Assembly: GCA_024278235.1 (NCBI GenBank)
Contig: JAJRTO010000457.1
Location: 1-35,769 of the forward strand
Direction: 5' to 3'
DNA from: Candidatus Poribacteria bacterium
GTDB taxonomy: Bacteria > Poribacteria > WGA-4E > JAJRTO01
Length of the DNA: 35,769 nucleotides
The position numbers and the translations under genes are program-made. Positions 17,353-25,836 of the stretch are shown piece by piece. Under the pieces are notes generated by a model. That model made no database searches. It saw nothing but the letters and a program-made list of their open reading frames with translations, and was not told the origin of the DNA. Numbering within the stretch: the first letter of the stretch is position 1; each line of letters opens with the position of its first letter.

Positions 17353-19425
17353 ATGCAGACGGTATCAAATGGTCTAGGTCGTGTAGGCAGCATTGCGGTA
17401 CCCGTTGTCATCGTCGTATCACTGGCAATGATGATCTTTCCATTACCTGCACCATTGCTGGATCTGCTGCTGACCCTGAATATCACGATCTCGATATCGA
17501 TCTTGTTCAGCACGATCTACATTCGAGATTCGCTAGAACTCTCGGTGTTTCCCTCGTTACTTCTGATCGTGACGCTCTATCGATTGGCCCTGAATGTCGC
17601 TTCAACACGCCGTATCATGCTATACGGACACGAAGGCCCCGGAACCGTCAGCAAAGTTATCTCCACGTTCGGTGATTTTGTTGTCGGGGGAAACTATGTG
17701 ATCGGATTTGTCATTTTCCTGATATTGGTTGCGATTCAATACGTCGTCATCACCAATGGAGCACAACGAGTCGCTGAGGTTGCAGCACGTTTTACCCTGG
17801 ATGCAATGCCAGGAAAACAGATGGCCATTGATGCAGAGCTTAACGCAGGGGTCATTACAGATGATGAGGCTCATCAGCGAAGACACCACATTCAGAGAGA
17901 AGCAGATTTTTACGGTGCGATGGATGGTGCCAGCAAATTCGTAAAGGGCGATGCTATCGCATCCATGATCATTATTGTCGTAAATATTCTTGGAGGACTC
18001 GCTGTGGGTATACTTCAGCGAGGGCTTAGCTTCTCGACGGCTGTGGGAACGTATACGTTGCTCACTGTTGGCGATGGCTTGGTAGCGCAGATTCCAGCAC
18101 TTGTCATCTCTACGTCCGCAGGGATTCTTGTAACACGTACAAGCACCGAAATGGATTTAGGGAGCGATATTACCCGGCAAGTGTTCTCCCAACCAAATGC
18201 CCTGTTCGTTACAGCAATAGCTCTCCTGATTTTCGGACTTGCAACCCCGTTGCCCGATCTGCCGTTTACCTTATTGAGTTTCATTTCAGGTGGGCTCGGT
18301 TTGTTTCTGTATCTTTCAACAAGACGGATGGCGGCCGAGGAAATCACACTGGAGAAAGAAGCTGAGGCGACAGAACGAATAGAAAAAATGGAAGCGAGCT
18401 TTGAACCGGATCCGATCCTCGTCGAAATCGGTTATGATCTGATCGCGCTGGCAGATGAAATGCAAGGAGGAGATTTAGCGGAACGTATTCGAGAAATACG
18501 ACCGCGCTGTGCTAGAGATCTGGGGATTGTTATCCCACTGATCCGTATGATCGACAGCGTTGATCTCAGTGGTGCAACTTACCGCATTAGTATTAAGGGA
18601 ACCCCGGTCGCTCAAGGTGAACTCATGGTCGATCGCTATCTTGCGATGAACCCAGGAGATGCGCAGGAAGGGGTTCCGGGTGTCTCAACAACAGAACCCG
18701 CGTTCGGCATGTCGGCCCTCTGGATTGAGGATATCTACCGAGAACGTGCAGAACAGTCAGGATACATCGTTGTCGATCCTGCAACTGTTCTGGTGACACA
18801 CCTGGAGGAAGTGATCAAACGTCATGCTGCGGAGTTGCTGAGTCTACAAGCTATACGCACGTTACTTGATCATCTTGCAGAGCGTAATCCGGTCGCTGTC
18901 AATGAGGTGGTTCCTGAAGTATTGAGTCTGGTCGATGTGCGCAACGTACTAGCAAGGCTACTGACAGAACAGGTTTCTATCAGAAATCTCACGACGATCT
19001 TGGAGACACTCGCAGATAACGGCCGTGTGCTCAAGGACACCAGGTTTCTGACGGAGAAGGTCCGACAATCGCTCAGGCGGGAGATCGTCGAACAACACCT
19101 TGGTCCGGACCGGCAACTGCATGTTCTGACACTGCATCCAGAGCTAGAGGCGACATTGCTCGAATCCATTCAAGAAGACGCTTCCGGAAGGGCTGAACTG
19201 AGAGCAGATGCACGTTTGATCCGTACGACGATCCAGAACATCAATGAGACGACGGAAACTGTCGCTGCACAGGGCATTCAACCGGCACTGCTGTGCGCTC
19301 CTGCGTTACGACCTCATTTAAGTGAACTGGTACATTTGTATCTCCCCAGTATGGCAGTACTATCGTACGAAGAACTAACGACACAGGTAGAAACGGTGAC
19401 AGATGGGGTTATTCAAGCCTCATAG
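17353..19425 (+). CDS. flhA: Flagellar export protein FlhA
   Basis: 'RVAEVAARFTLDAMPGKQMAIDAELNAGVI' FHIPEP-family region. Confidence 0.98.
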   Translation: MQTVSNGLGRVGSIAVPVVIVVSLAMMIFPLPAPLLDLLLTLNITISISILFSTIYIRDSLELSVFPSLLLIVTLYRLALNVASTRRIMLYGHEGPGTVSKVISTFGDFVVGGNYVIGFVIFLILVAIQYVVITNGAQRVAEVAARFTLDAMPGKQMAIDAELNAGVITDDEAHQRRHHIQREADFYGAMDGASKFVKGDAIASMIIIVVNILGGLAVGILQRGLSFSTAVGTYTLLTVGDGLVAQIPALVISTSAGILVTRTSTEMDLGSDITRQVFSQPNALFVTAIALLIFGLATPLPDLPFTLLSFISGGLGLFLYLSTRRMAAEEITLEKEAEATERIEKMEASFEPDPILVEIGYDLIALADEMQGGDLAERIREIRPRCARDLGIVIPLIRMIDSVDLSGATYRISIKGTPVAQGELMVDRYLAMNPGDAQEGVPGVSTTEPAFGMSALWIEDIYRERAEQSGYIVVDPATVLVTHLEEVIKRHAAELLSLQAIRTLLDHLAERNPVAVNEVVPEVLSLVDVRNVLARLLTEQVSIRNLTTILETLADNGRVLKDTRFLTEKVRQSLRREIVEQHLGPDRQLHVLTLHPELEATLLESIQEDASGRAELRADARLIRTTIQNINETTETVAAQGIQPALLCAPALRPHLSELVHLYLPSMAVLSYEELTTQVETVTDGVIQAS

Positions 19426-19442
19426 AGTCCAGGAGAGAATGT

Positions 19443-20561
19443 ATGCGTATCAAAACCTATGAGGTCCGTTCCATGCCAGAGGCTTTGGCGCGAATCAAGC
19501 AAGATTTAGGTCCCGATGCGGTTATCCTGAATATCCGACGCATCAAGCGACGTCGTTTATTTGGTCTACTTGGGGACAAGCTGATTGAAGTCATCGCCGG
19601 TGTGAGGGATCGGGAGAGAACATCGAAAACGAAACAACCGCAAGCTCCCGGATCACCGAAAATAGTGAGAGTGTCAGAAACTGAGCACGTCATGGAGAGT
19701 TCTGAAGCGACCTCCACAGACACGGGGATGCGTAGACTTTTAGATGATCTTCACGATCATCTGAATAAACTGGGGATCCATAGAGAGTTGGCGCAACGAA
19801 TTGTGTTTATGTTGGATGATATTGCCTCAACACAGATGACCCAGGGAATTGAACTGAATACCCAGGAAATCCGCTCTACCTTCATCCAGCGCTTAGAGCA
19901 GATCATACCGATAGCCGGAGAGATCTCTCTCACAAACGGTGAAAGACAGGTCATCGCATTGGTTGGCCCCACCGGAGTTGGCAAAACCACAACAACCGCG
20001 AAACTTGCGGCATTGTACTCCATCTTGAAGCGTCGCTCAGTTGGGTTGATCAGTATTGATGCTTATCGTATTGCGGCGTATGAACAGTTGAAGACCTATG
20101 CCGAGATCATTAACTTACCTGTACAGTTGGCACTCAGTCCGCGTGGAGCACGTGAGGCTGTTGAGAATCAAACGAACTGTGAACTGGTTTTTATCGATAC
20201 AGTAGGTCGGAGTCCCAGTCACGAAATGCATATGGCGGAACTGCAGAGCTACATTACCGCAATGCAGCCGGATCAAGTATACTTAACACTGGATGCCACT
20301 ACAAAATATATGGATCTACTGGAAGTCTACGACAAATACCGCCAAACGGGTGTGAGTCGACTATTATTCACAAAACTGGATGAAACCCTTTCGCTGGACT
20401 CTCTGATCAATATGGCATATCGAACCAAACAGCCGCTCTCCTATTTTACCACGGGTCAAAGCGTACCTGATGACATTGAGGTCGCGAGTCATACGCGCCT
20501 GTTTGATTTCATGATCCATGAAAAGCATCTACAGGCTATTCTGGACCAGATGAAGGAGTAA
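19443..20561 (+). CDS. flhF: SRP-type GTPase FlhF
   Basis: 'ALVGPTGVGKTTTTAKLAALY', 'SIDAYRIAAYEQLKTYAEI', 'DTVGRS', 'KLDET'. Confidence 0.96.
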   Translation: MRIKTYEVRSMPEALARIKQDLGPDAVILNIRRIKRRRLFGLLGDKLIEVIAGVRDRERTSKTKQPQAPGSPKIVRVSETEHVMESSEATSTDTGMRRLLDDLHDHLNKLGIHRELAQRIVFMLDDIASTQMTQGIELNTQEIRSTFIQRLEQIIPIAGEISLTNGERQVIALVGPTGVGKTTTTAKLAALYSILKRRSVGLISIDAYRIAAYEQLKTYAEIINLPVQLALSPRGAREAVENQTNCELVFIDTVGRSPSHEMHMAELQSYITAMQPDQVYLTLDATTKYMDLLEVYDKYRQTGVSRLLFTKLDETLSLDSLINMAYRTKQPLSYFTTGQSVPDDIEVASHTRLFDFMIHEKHLQAILDQMKE

Positions 20562-20568
20562 CGACCAT

Positions 20569-21471
20569 ATGGAAAATGACAATGTAGCCAATGCCACCAT
20601 GGCGAGTCAGGCTGATGGCCTACGTCAGATGCTTGCAAAACACATTATACCGGTGGTCGGCAGCAAGAGGGGCATTGGACGATCCTCCTTTATCTGGAAT
20701 CTCGCCACTGCACTATCAAGTACATTCGCCAGGTTGTTGATCTACCATGTGGCTCCCGATCATTTACCGGACATTTATGCGGAGCGTACGATACGAAGAA
20801 ATCTAAAACCGTTGGAAACCGTTTGGCGTCAGAGAGAAGAACTCTCCGCAGCGATTGCGGTGGCTCGCCGGCCGAATATATCCGTTGCACAATTAGGCGA
20901 CATTCATGGAGAATATACACCAGTAGATGGTAAGCTACCAGAGAAGGATCTCCGGGAACGTGTAGGGATGGAAACACAGCGCATTGAAGACATGTATGAC
21001 TGTATCCTGGTCGATGTGGGCACGGCCTCACACACTCAGAGTATCGCAGTCTTGCTTGAACTCAGACGATTCTTTATGGTAATCACACCTGATATTCCTG
21101 CGCGAACCAGTGGCTATGCCCTCATCAAGCATCTTACTGCATTGGGGGCAGAATGCGATATTTCGCTCATTGTTAACATGGGGACGGACGAAGATCAAGC
21201 ACGCCGGGTTGCCGACAGCCTGATCACCACTTGCTCAGATTTCCTCGGGATCAATGTGTCTTATCTCGACTTCATCCCAATGGACTTCAGCATCATGAAT
21301 GCTCAATGGAAAAGTCAATCTGTCGTTGAGATGAATAACCCATCTGCAGCCGCTCAATCCATTTTGCGTATTGCAGCAACCCTGGGGCAAATGATAGCGG
21401 AGAGAGAACTTCCACATGCCAGTCTCGGGGCGATGATCTTGACTGCTGCTTTGACTGAGGAATCTGAATAG
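20569..21471 (+). CDS. flhG: Divergent FlhG/MinD-family protein with degenerate ATPase motifs
   Basis: Directly after flhF; MinD-like layout with 'IIPVVGSKRGIGRSSFIWNLATALS', 'DCILVDVGTASHTQS'; N-terminal 'SQADGLRQML'. Confidence 0.8.
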   Translation: MENDNVANATMASQADGLRQMLAKHIIPVVGSKRGIGRSSFIWNLATALSSTFARLLIYHVAPDHLPDIYAERTIRRNLKPLETVWRQREELSAAIAVARRPNISVAQLGDIHGEYTPVDGKLPEKDLRERVGMETQRIEDMYDCILVDVGTASHTQSIAVLLELRRFFMVITPDIPARTSGYALIKHLTALGAECDISLIVNMGTDEDQARRVADSLITTCSDFLGINVSYLDFIPMDFSIMNAQWKSQSVVEMNNPSAAAQSILRIAATLGQMIAERELPHASLGAMILTAALTEESE

Positions 21472-21516
21472 AATCATGGGCGGGACAAATTCACCAGAAA
21501 AGGAGACTTGCATACA

Positions 21517-22248
21517 ATGGGAATGATGAGCCGAAGTCCAAATGACATCGGACGACCCGTTTTCTTACACGTTCGGTCAGGGCTCAATGTCACGGAACAC
21601 CGGAGCCAAATATATCGCATGGAGGGAAACAGCCTTATCCTGGAAGCACCTCCTTCCCTTCGATTATCGGAAGGTCAGGAGATAACCATCTACAAAGCGA
21701 CTGACGGTGGCGAGACACAGGAGTACCAGACAACAATACAGTCGTTCCGTCGTGATGAACTCTTGGAAACAGAGGTACTCCATAGCACCATCCCTCAAGG
21801 GTTTGCTATACGAAGCTATTTCCGTGCAGACAGCATTGTTGCTGTAACCTTGCTGGCGGAAGGGCAGAAAACACCGAGTGTTGGAAACATGCTCAATCTG
21901 AGTGGAAATGGGATCCGCCTGGCTGTTGAACTCGTGGAGCCTGAACGGCCCCAGCGAGGGGATCCGGTCGAAGTTGAGTTCAGTTTGCCCAGGATTGGGG
22001 GGGGTGCCCGCGTGGGCAGACGACGCAGATATCAGTCGGAACCCACCATGGATGAACTCAAATTCCTTGGGACTGTTATTCGACGCCATGAAAGTGCTAC
22101 GGATCGACGTTTAACCGTCTTTGGGATTATGTTTGATGAACAACAGTTTGTCGGATCTCCCGATAAAGAAGACGACCGAGAAAAACTCGTTCGGTATGTT
22201 CTTCAGATCGAATTTCAACAACTAGAACAACGGCTTGAGGAGTCATGA
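21517..22248 (+). CDS. PilZ-domain (YcgR-like) protein
   Basis: RSYFR ... NLSGNG matches PilZ RxxxR and [D/N]xSxxG. Confidence 0.8.
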   Translation: MGMMSRSPNDIGRPVFLHVRSGLNVTEHRSQIYRMEGNSLILEAPPSLRLSEGQEITIYKATDGGETQEYQTTIQSFRRDELLETEVLHSTIPQGFAIRSYFRADSIVAVTLLAEGQKTPSVGNMLNLSGNGIRLAVELVEPERPQRGDPVEVEFSLPRIGGGARVGRRRRYQSEPTMDELKFLGTVIRRHESATDRRLTVFGIMFDEQQFVGSPDKEDDREKLVRYVLQIEFQQLEQRLEES

Positions 22249-22577
22249 TAGAGTTGCCACAGAGGCTAGCCGCATTCATAGGAGGGCTTGGCTTCTTAAT
22301 GGCCCTATTGGTAGGTATCCTCAACTACCCTTATGGGATCGGATTGGCCTTGGTTGCCTGGAGATCAGTCGTCATCTTCCTGATCCTGTTCGGCCTGGGT
22401 TGGCTCCTCGGGACCGTTATTGTGTGCCTGATTCCTGAGCCTAAAGGAGAATCTGAAGCTGAGGAACAACATGTGGATGTCGCATTCGATCAAAACCCGG
22501 AAGAATGGGAAGAACTGGATTCAATCGAGGACGAAGAATCCAATGAAAGCGATGGATCATCCTCTGTTCCAGTGTAA
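22245..22577 (+). CDS. Small two-TM protein with acidic C-terminal tail
   Basis: Overlaps the preceding stop; two hydrophobic segments; tail DVAFDQNPEEWEELDSIEDEESNESDGSSS. Confidence 0.7.
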   Translation: MIELPQRLAAFIGGLGFLMALLVGILNYPYGIGLALVAWRSVVIFLILFGLGWLLGTVIVCLIPEPKGESEAEEQHVDVAFDQNPEEWEELDSIEDEESNESDGSSSVPV

Positions 22578-22582
22578 ACGCC

Positions 22583-23377
22583 ATGAAACTGCTTCCTTTA
22601 GCAAAATGCGGTACTGAATCCTTGCATGAGCTATGGAGAGATTGCAAGCATCACCATTGTGAGCGAGCCAGGGAACTTCTGATCTTGCATTACGCAGGAC
22701 TGGTCAAGTATGTCTTGGATCGCCTGGCATTGAATCCTCCTTCGCCGGTAGAGTTCAATGACCTCGTGAACACCGGAATTCTGGGGTTGATAGATGCAGT
22801 AGACCGTTATGATCCTGAATACGGTACTCCATTCAAATCCTATGCAATATGCCGTATCCGGGGATCTATCTTGGATGAGGCCAAAAAACTTGGCTGGATT
22901 CCACGCTCAAGATATCGCAAACATGTGATGATCGAACATGCTTACGCACAGATTGAACGCGAAATGGGAAGACCAGCTACAGATGAGGAAGTGGCCCGGG
23001 TTCTCGACCTGGAGCTTGAGGGTCTCTATGAGTTGCTGGCGGACATGCACTCCTCCAATTTTATCTCCCTGTATGACTGTATCCATGCAGATGCTGTTGA
23101 AAGAGGGACTTGTCTGATAGACATCATTGAGGATCCGCAAGTGGATCCAGCAGAATCAGTGGAACTCCGTGAAATGCAGGAACGACTCGCAGATGCCATT
23201 CGGAATCTACTTGAGAAAGAGAAATTCGTCATCATGTTATATTATTATGAGGAACTCACCTTCAAAGAGATAGGACGCGTTCTCTCCGTGTCAGAATCGC
23301 GTGTCTGTCAGATTCATACGAAGGCGGTTCTTCGGATCCGGGGAAAACTGAGAGACATAATGCCCACTGAGAGGTGA
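22583..23377 (+). CDS. fliA: RNA polymerase sigma factor FliA (sigma28)
   Basis: 'FNDLVNTGILGLIDAVDRYDPEYGTPFKSYAICRIRGSILDEAKKLGWIPRS' and region 4 'LTFKEIGRVLSVSESRVCQIHTKAVLRIR'. Confidence 0.96.
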   Translation: MKLLPLAKCGTESLHELWRDCKHHHCERARELLILHYAGLVKYVLDRLALNPPSPVEFNDLVNTGILGLIDAVDRYDPEYGTPFKSYAICRIRGSILDEAKKLGWIPRSRYRKHVMIEHAYAQIEREMGRPATDEEVARVLDLELEGLYELLADMHSSNFISLYDCIHADAVERGTCLIDIIEDPQVDPAESVELREMQERLADAIRNLLEKEKFVIMLYYYEELTFKEIGRVLSVSESRVCQIHTKAVLRIRGKLRDIMPTER

Positions 23378-23386
23378 TGATGTTCA

Positions 23387-23701
23387 GTGCCGATCCCTGT
23401 TGATCTTCAGAATGTGTTCACAAGAGCTGCTGAGGTTCAACGTATTCAAGAGATACTCCAACAGTATACAGCAAACCAGCAACAGTACTTTGCAGAGCAT
23501 TTTCGGGAACTGCGAAGAAGGCGTCTGTCGCGTGTGCGAGACACGGAGGCTAGTACCGAGAGTGTGATCTATGACAGGGGAGCACAACATGAGGAACAAA
23601 GTGAACGACATCATCAAAGGAGAAGGCGTCGCAGAACACGAGCATTTATGGCAAAGCGTCAGGAGATCGATGGAGAGCATCATATTGATGTTCGCCTCTA
23701 A
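23387..23701 (+). CDS. Small basic/helical hypothetical protein
   Basis: GTG start after fliA; 'MPIPVDLQNVFTRAAEVQRIQEILQQY ... HHIDVRL'. Confidence 0.6.
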   Translation: MPIPVDLQNVFTRAAEVQRIQEILQQYTANQQQYFAEHFRELRRRRLSRVRDTEASTESVIYDRGAQHEEQSERHHQRRRRRRTRAFMAKRQEIDGEHHIDVRL

Positions 23702-23712
23702 GCGATCTTCGA

Positions 23713-24663
23713 TTGCCGGATCTCGAAATTACGTGCGATGCCATGAGACAAATAATGGATACTTCTACTGATACCACTACGATAGACACGCTGATTTTAG
23801 AGGAAACAAGACTACTCGCAAATATCGAAGTCCAGAACGCCGCGCGCATAGATTTGGAGTCTTCGATTGAAGATGCACGCGTTCGAATTCAGAAATTGAC
23901 CAAAGATCTAAAAGAAGCCAAGGCGAACGCAACACATGCGCGCACTGAGTTGGACGAACTCACCATGAGGGAGGCCTCAATGCTGGCACAGATTGATGTC
24001 ATCCAATCAACAATTGCCAAGGTGGAAGCGGAGATCAACCAGCTAAGTGAGCCGATGAATGCATTGCAGGCTCAACTTGAAGAAGCACGGATGACTTTCA
24101 ACGAAGCGAAGCAGGAACTACAACGTACTGTGGAGCACAGGGATGCGATCCTCCGCGGGTTGGATGACATCAAGCGCGACTATCGGAGCACAATAGCTCA
24201 AGAGACTCGACTTCAGGCCGAGATCGAGATGACCCTGGGCATGATCGAAGAGACGAAAGAACGTACTGCTGAAATCAAGGAACGAATATCTCCAATGGAG
24301 GAAATGCTGCAAGTCGAGACAACGTTCGCAACGGAAGCACAGGAGGAACTTCGTAGTGTACGCTTTACAGAGGCGCACCTGTTAGCTCAACAGGAGACTA
24401 TTCATACGGTACCACCATCAACTAAGGTGCCCCGAGCTTCTTTCGTTCCAGAATCGACGCAGAGAGTACCAACACTAGCGGCCAGTAAGGAAGATGCTCC
24501 CCCACCGAAATCATCCGAAATGGACGAGGAAGCAGATCAGACGGATCAGATCTATGAACTTGCAGATGCAGGATATAGCGTTGCCGAGATCTCTCAAGCA
24601 ACTCAGATACTTCAGGGGCGTATTGAATTGCTGTTGAAACTACGTGGCTTCAAGCAACCTTGA
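23713..24663 (+). CDS. Long coiled-coil protein with short C-terminal HTH-like segment
   Basis: Heptad-rich coil then 'QIYELADAGYSVAEISQATQILQGRIELLLKLRGFKQP'. Exact start uncertain (23713/23743/23755). Confidence 0.7.
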   Translation: MPDLEITCDAMRQIMDTSTDTTTIDTLILEETRLLANIEVQNAARIDLESSIEDARVRIQKLTKDLKEAKANATHARTELDELTMREASMLAQIDVIQSTIAKVEAEINQLSEPMNALQAQLEEARMTFNEAKQELQRTVEHRDAILRGLDDIKRDYRSTIAQETRLQAEIEMTLGMIEETKERTAEIKERISPMEEMLQVETTFATEAQEELRSVRFTEAHLLAQQETIHTVPPSTKVPRASFVPESTQRVPTLAASKEDAPPPKSSEMDEEADQTDQIYELADAGYSVAEISQATQILQGRIELLLKLRGFKQP

Positions 24664-24680
24664 CTGAAAGGAATACGGCG

Positions 24681-25580
24681 ATGCACACAAAGCCAACTGT
24701 GGGACACGGGATCAACCGACAGGTGGAGATCAGTAGTAGATCCACAGATAGACCACTGGCCTTCACACACCTGAAGTATATTAGTGGAGAACAACTCAAG
24801 CTCCTGACACCTCTCGATGCCAATGGTGAAGTCATTCAATACGCTCCCCATGAAGTGATAGTTCTGCGAGAGTTACCCCGGGGAGTCCCTCCGATTTCCC
24901 ATGAGACCTATGTTATAGAAGCCGGGGTTCCGAACAGCATATGGGGCAGCCTGTTGATACTCGCTCAACCACAAGACCATCCCGTCCGTAAACGCCAATT
25001 TGCGCGAGTAGAAACAGTTTTTCCTGTAAGCGTCGACTTGATAAACAGCCAAGAATCTGTCAATGGATTGGTCACGAATCTGGGCGCAGGCGGTGTTTTA
25101 TTCACGGTGACTGAAGGAAACCCTGATGTACTCAATCCAGGACTTGAAATATCCATCGAGCTGAATCTTCCGGATGGTGAGATGTTTGTCTTCCCAGGAG
25201 TGATTCGCCGATCCTATCGTATAGAGCGGGACAGCAGGAATTTTCACGTAGTGGCTGTGGAATTCCAGGTTGACGATGGCGAACAGCAAGAAGCTCTTGT
25301 ACGCTACGTCCTCACGAGAGAAATTGAACTGCGCACGCTGGATCTCGTCAAGGAAGAAGTACCATTGGATCGGCAACTGGAGATGCTCCGCGAGGAGATT
25401 GTGCAACTACGGGAGGAACTCAAGCTGGCCCACGAACGCGAAGCTCAGGCTGCTGAGGCGAGACGACGTTCAGACGCCATCATTATGCAACTGACTCAGC
25501 AACTCGATGAACAGACCCGCCGCGCTGCTGAGCTGCAGCGTCGACATCGAGTCCAGTGGTGGAAGTTCTGGATGCGCTAA
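24681..25580 (+). CDS. Second PilZ-like protein with coiled-coil and Trp-rich C-terminal tail
   Basis: 'RKRQFARVETVFPVSVDL...VTNLGAGGVLF' PilZ-like; C-terminus RHRVQWWKFWMR. Confidence 0.7.
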   Translation: MHTKPTVGHGINRQVEISSRSTDRPLAFTHLKYISGEQLKLLTPLDANGEVIQYAPHEVIVLRELPRGVPPISHETYVIEAGVPNSIWGSLLILAQPQDHPVRKRQFARVETVFPVSVDLINSQESVNGLVTNLGAGGVLFTVTEGNPDVLNPGLEISIELNLPDGEMFVFPGVIRRSYRIERDSRNFHVVAVEFQVDDGEQQEALVRYVLTREIELRTLDLVKEEVPLDRQLEMLREEIVQLREELKLAHEREAQAAEARRRSDAIIMQLTQQLDEQTRRAAELQRRHRVQWWKFWMR

Positions 25581-25623
25581 GGCCATCAATGACTTTCAAC
25601 CCCCTCAACACGACAAAGTTCAC

Positions 25624-25650
25624 TAAAGATTCGACAGGGATGGTCGACAA
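25624..25650 (+). promoter_or_regulatory. Sigma28 (FliA)-type promoter candidate TAAAGATT-N11-GTCGACAA
   Basis: 7/8 and 6/8 matches to TAAAGTTT / GCCGATAA with exact 11-bp spacer, in the only sizeable gap of the cluster, upstream of fliD. Confidence 0.7.
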
Positions 25651-25836
25651 TAGTCATTAAGCAACAGAAAATCGCCCTTGTTGGAATAAATCATCCTGGA
25701 ATCGCACTATCCTGCATTTCCAACGGAGGGACAGATCCAAGTGCGTGCCCAGAGTACCTGGTGACCACAGGGAGTTGCCCCACGAACGTTATTGCGTGGA
25801 ATGCAAATTGACATCAGTAAGTGGAAGGATGCACCG

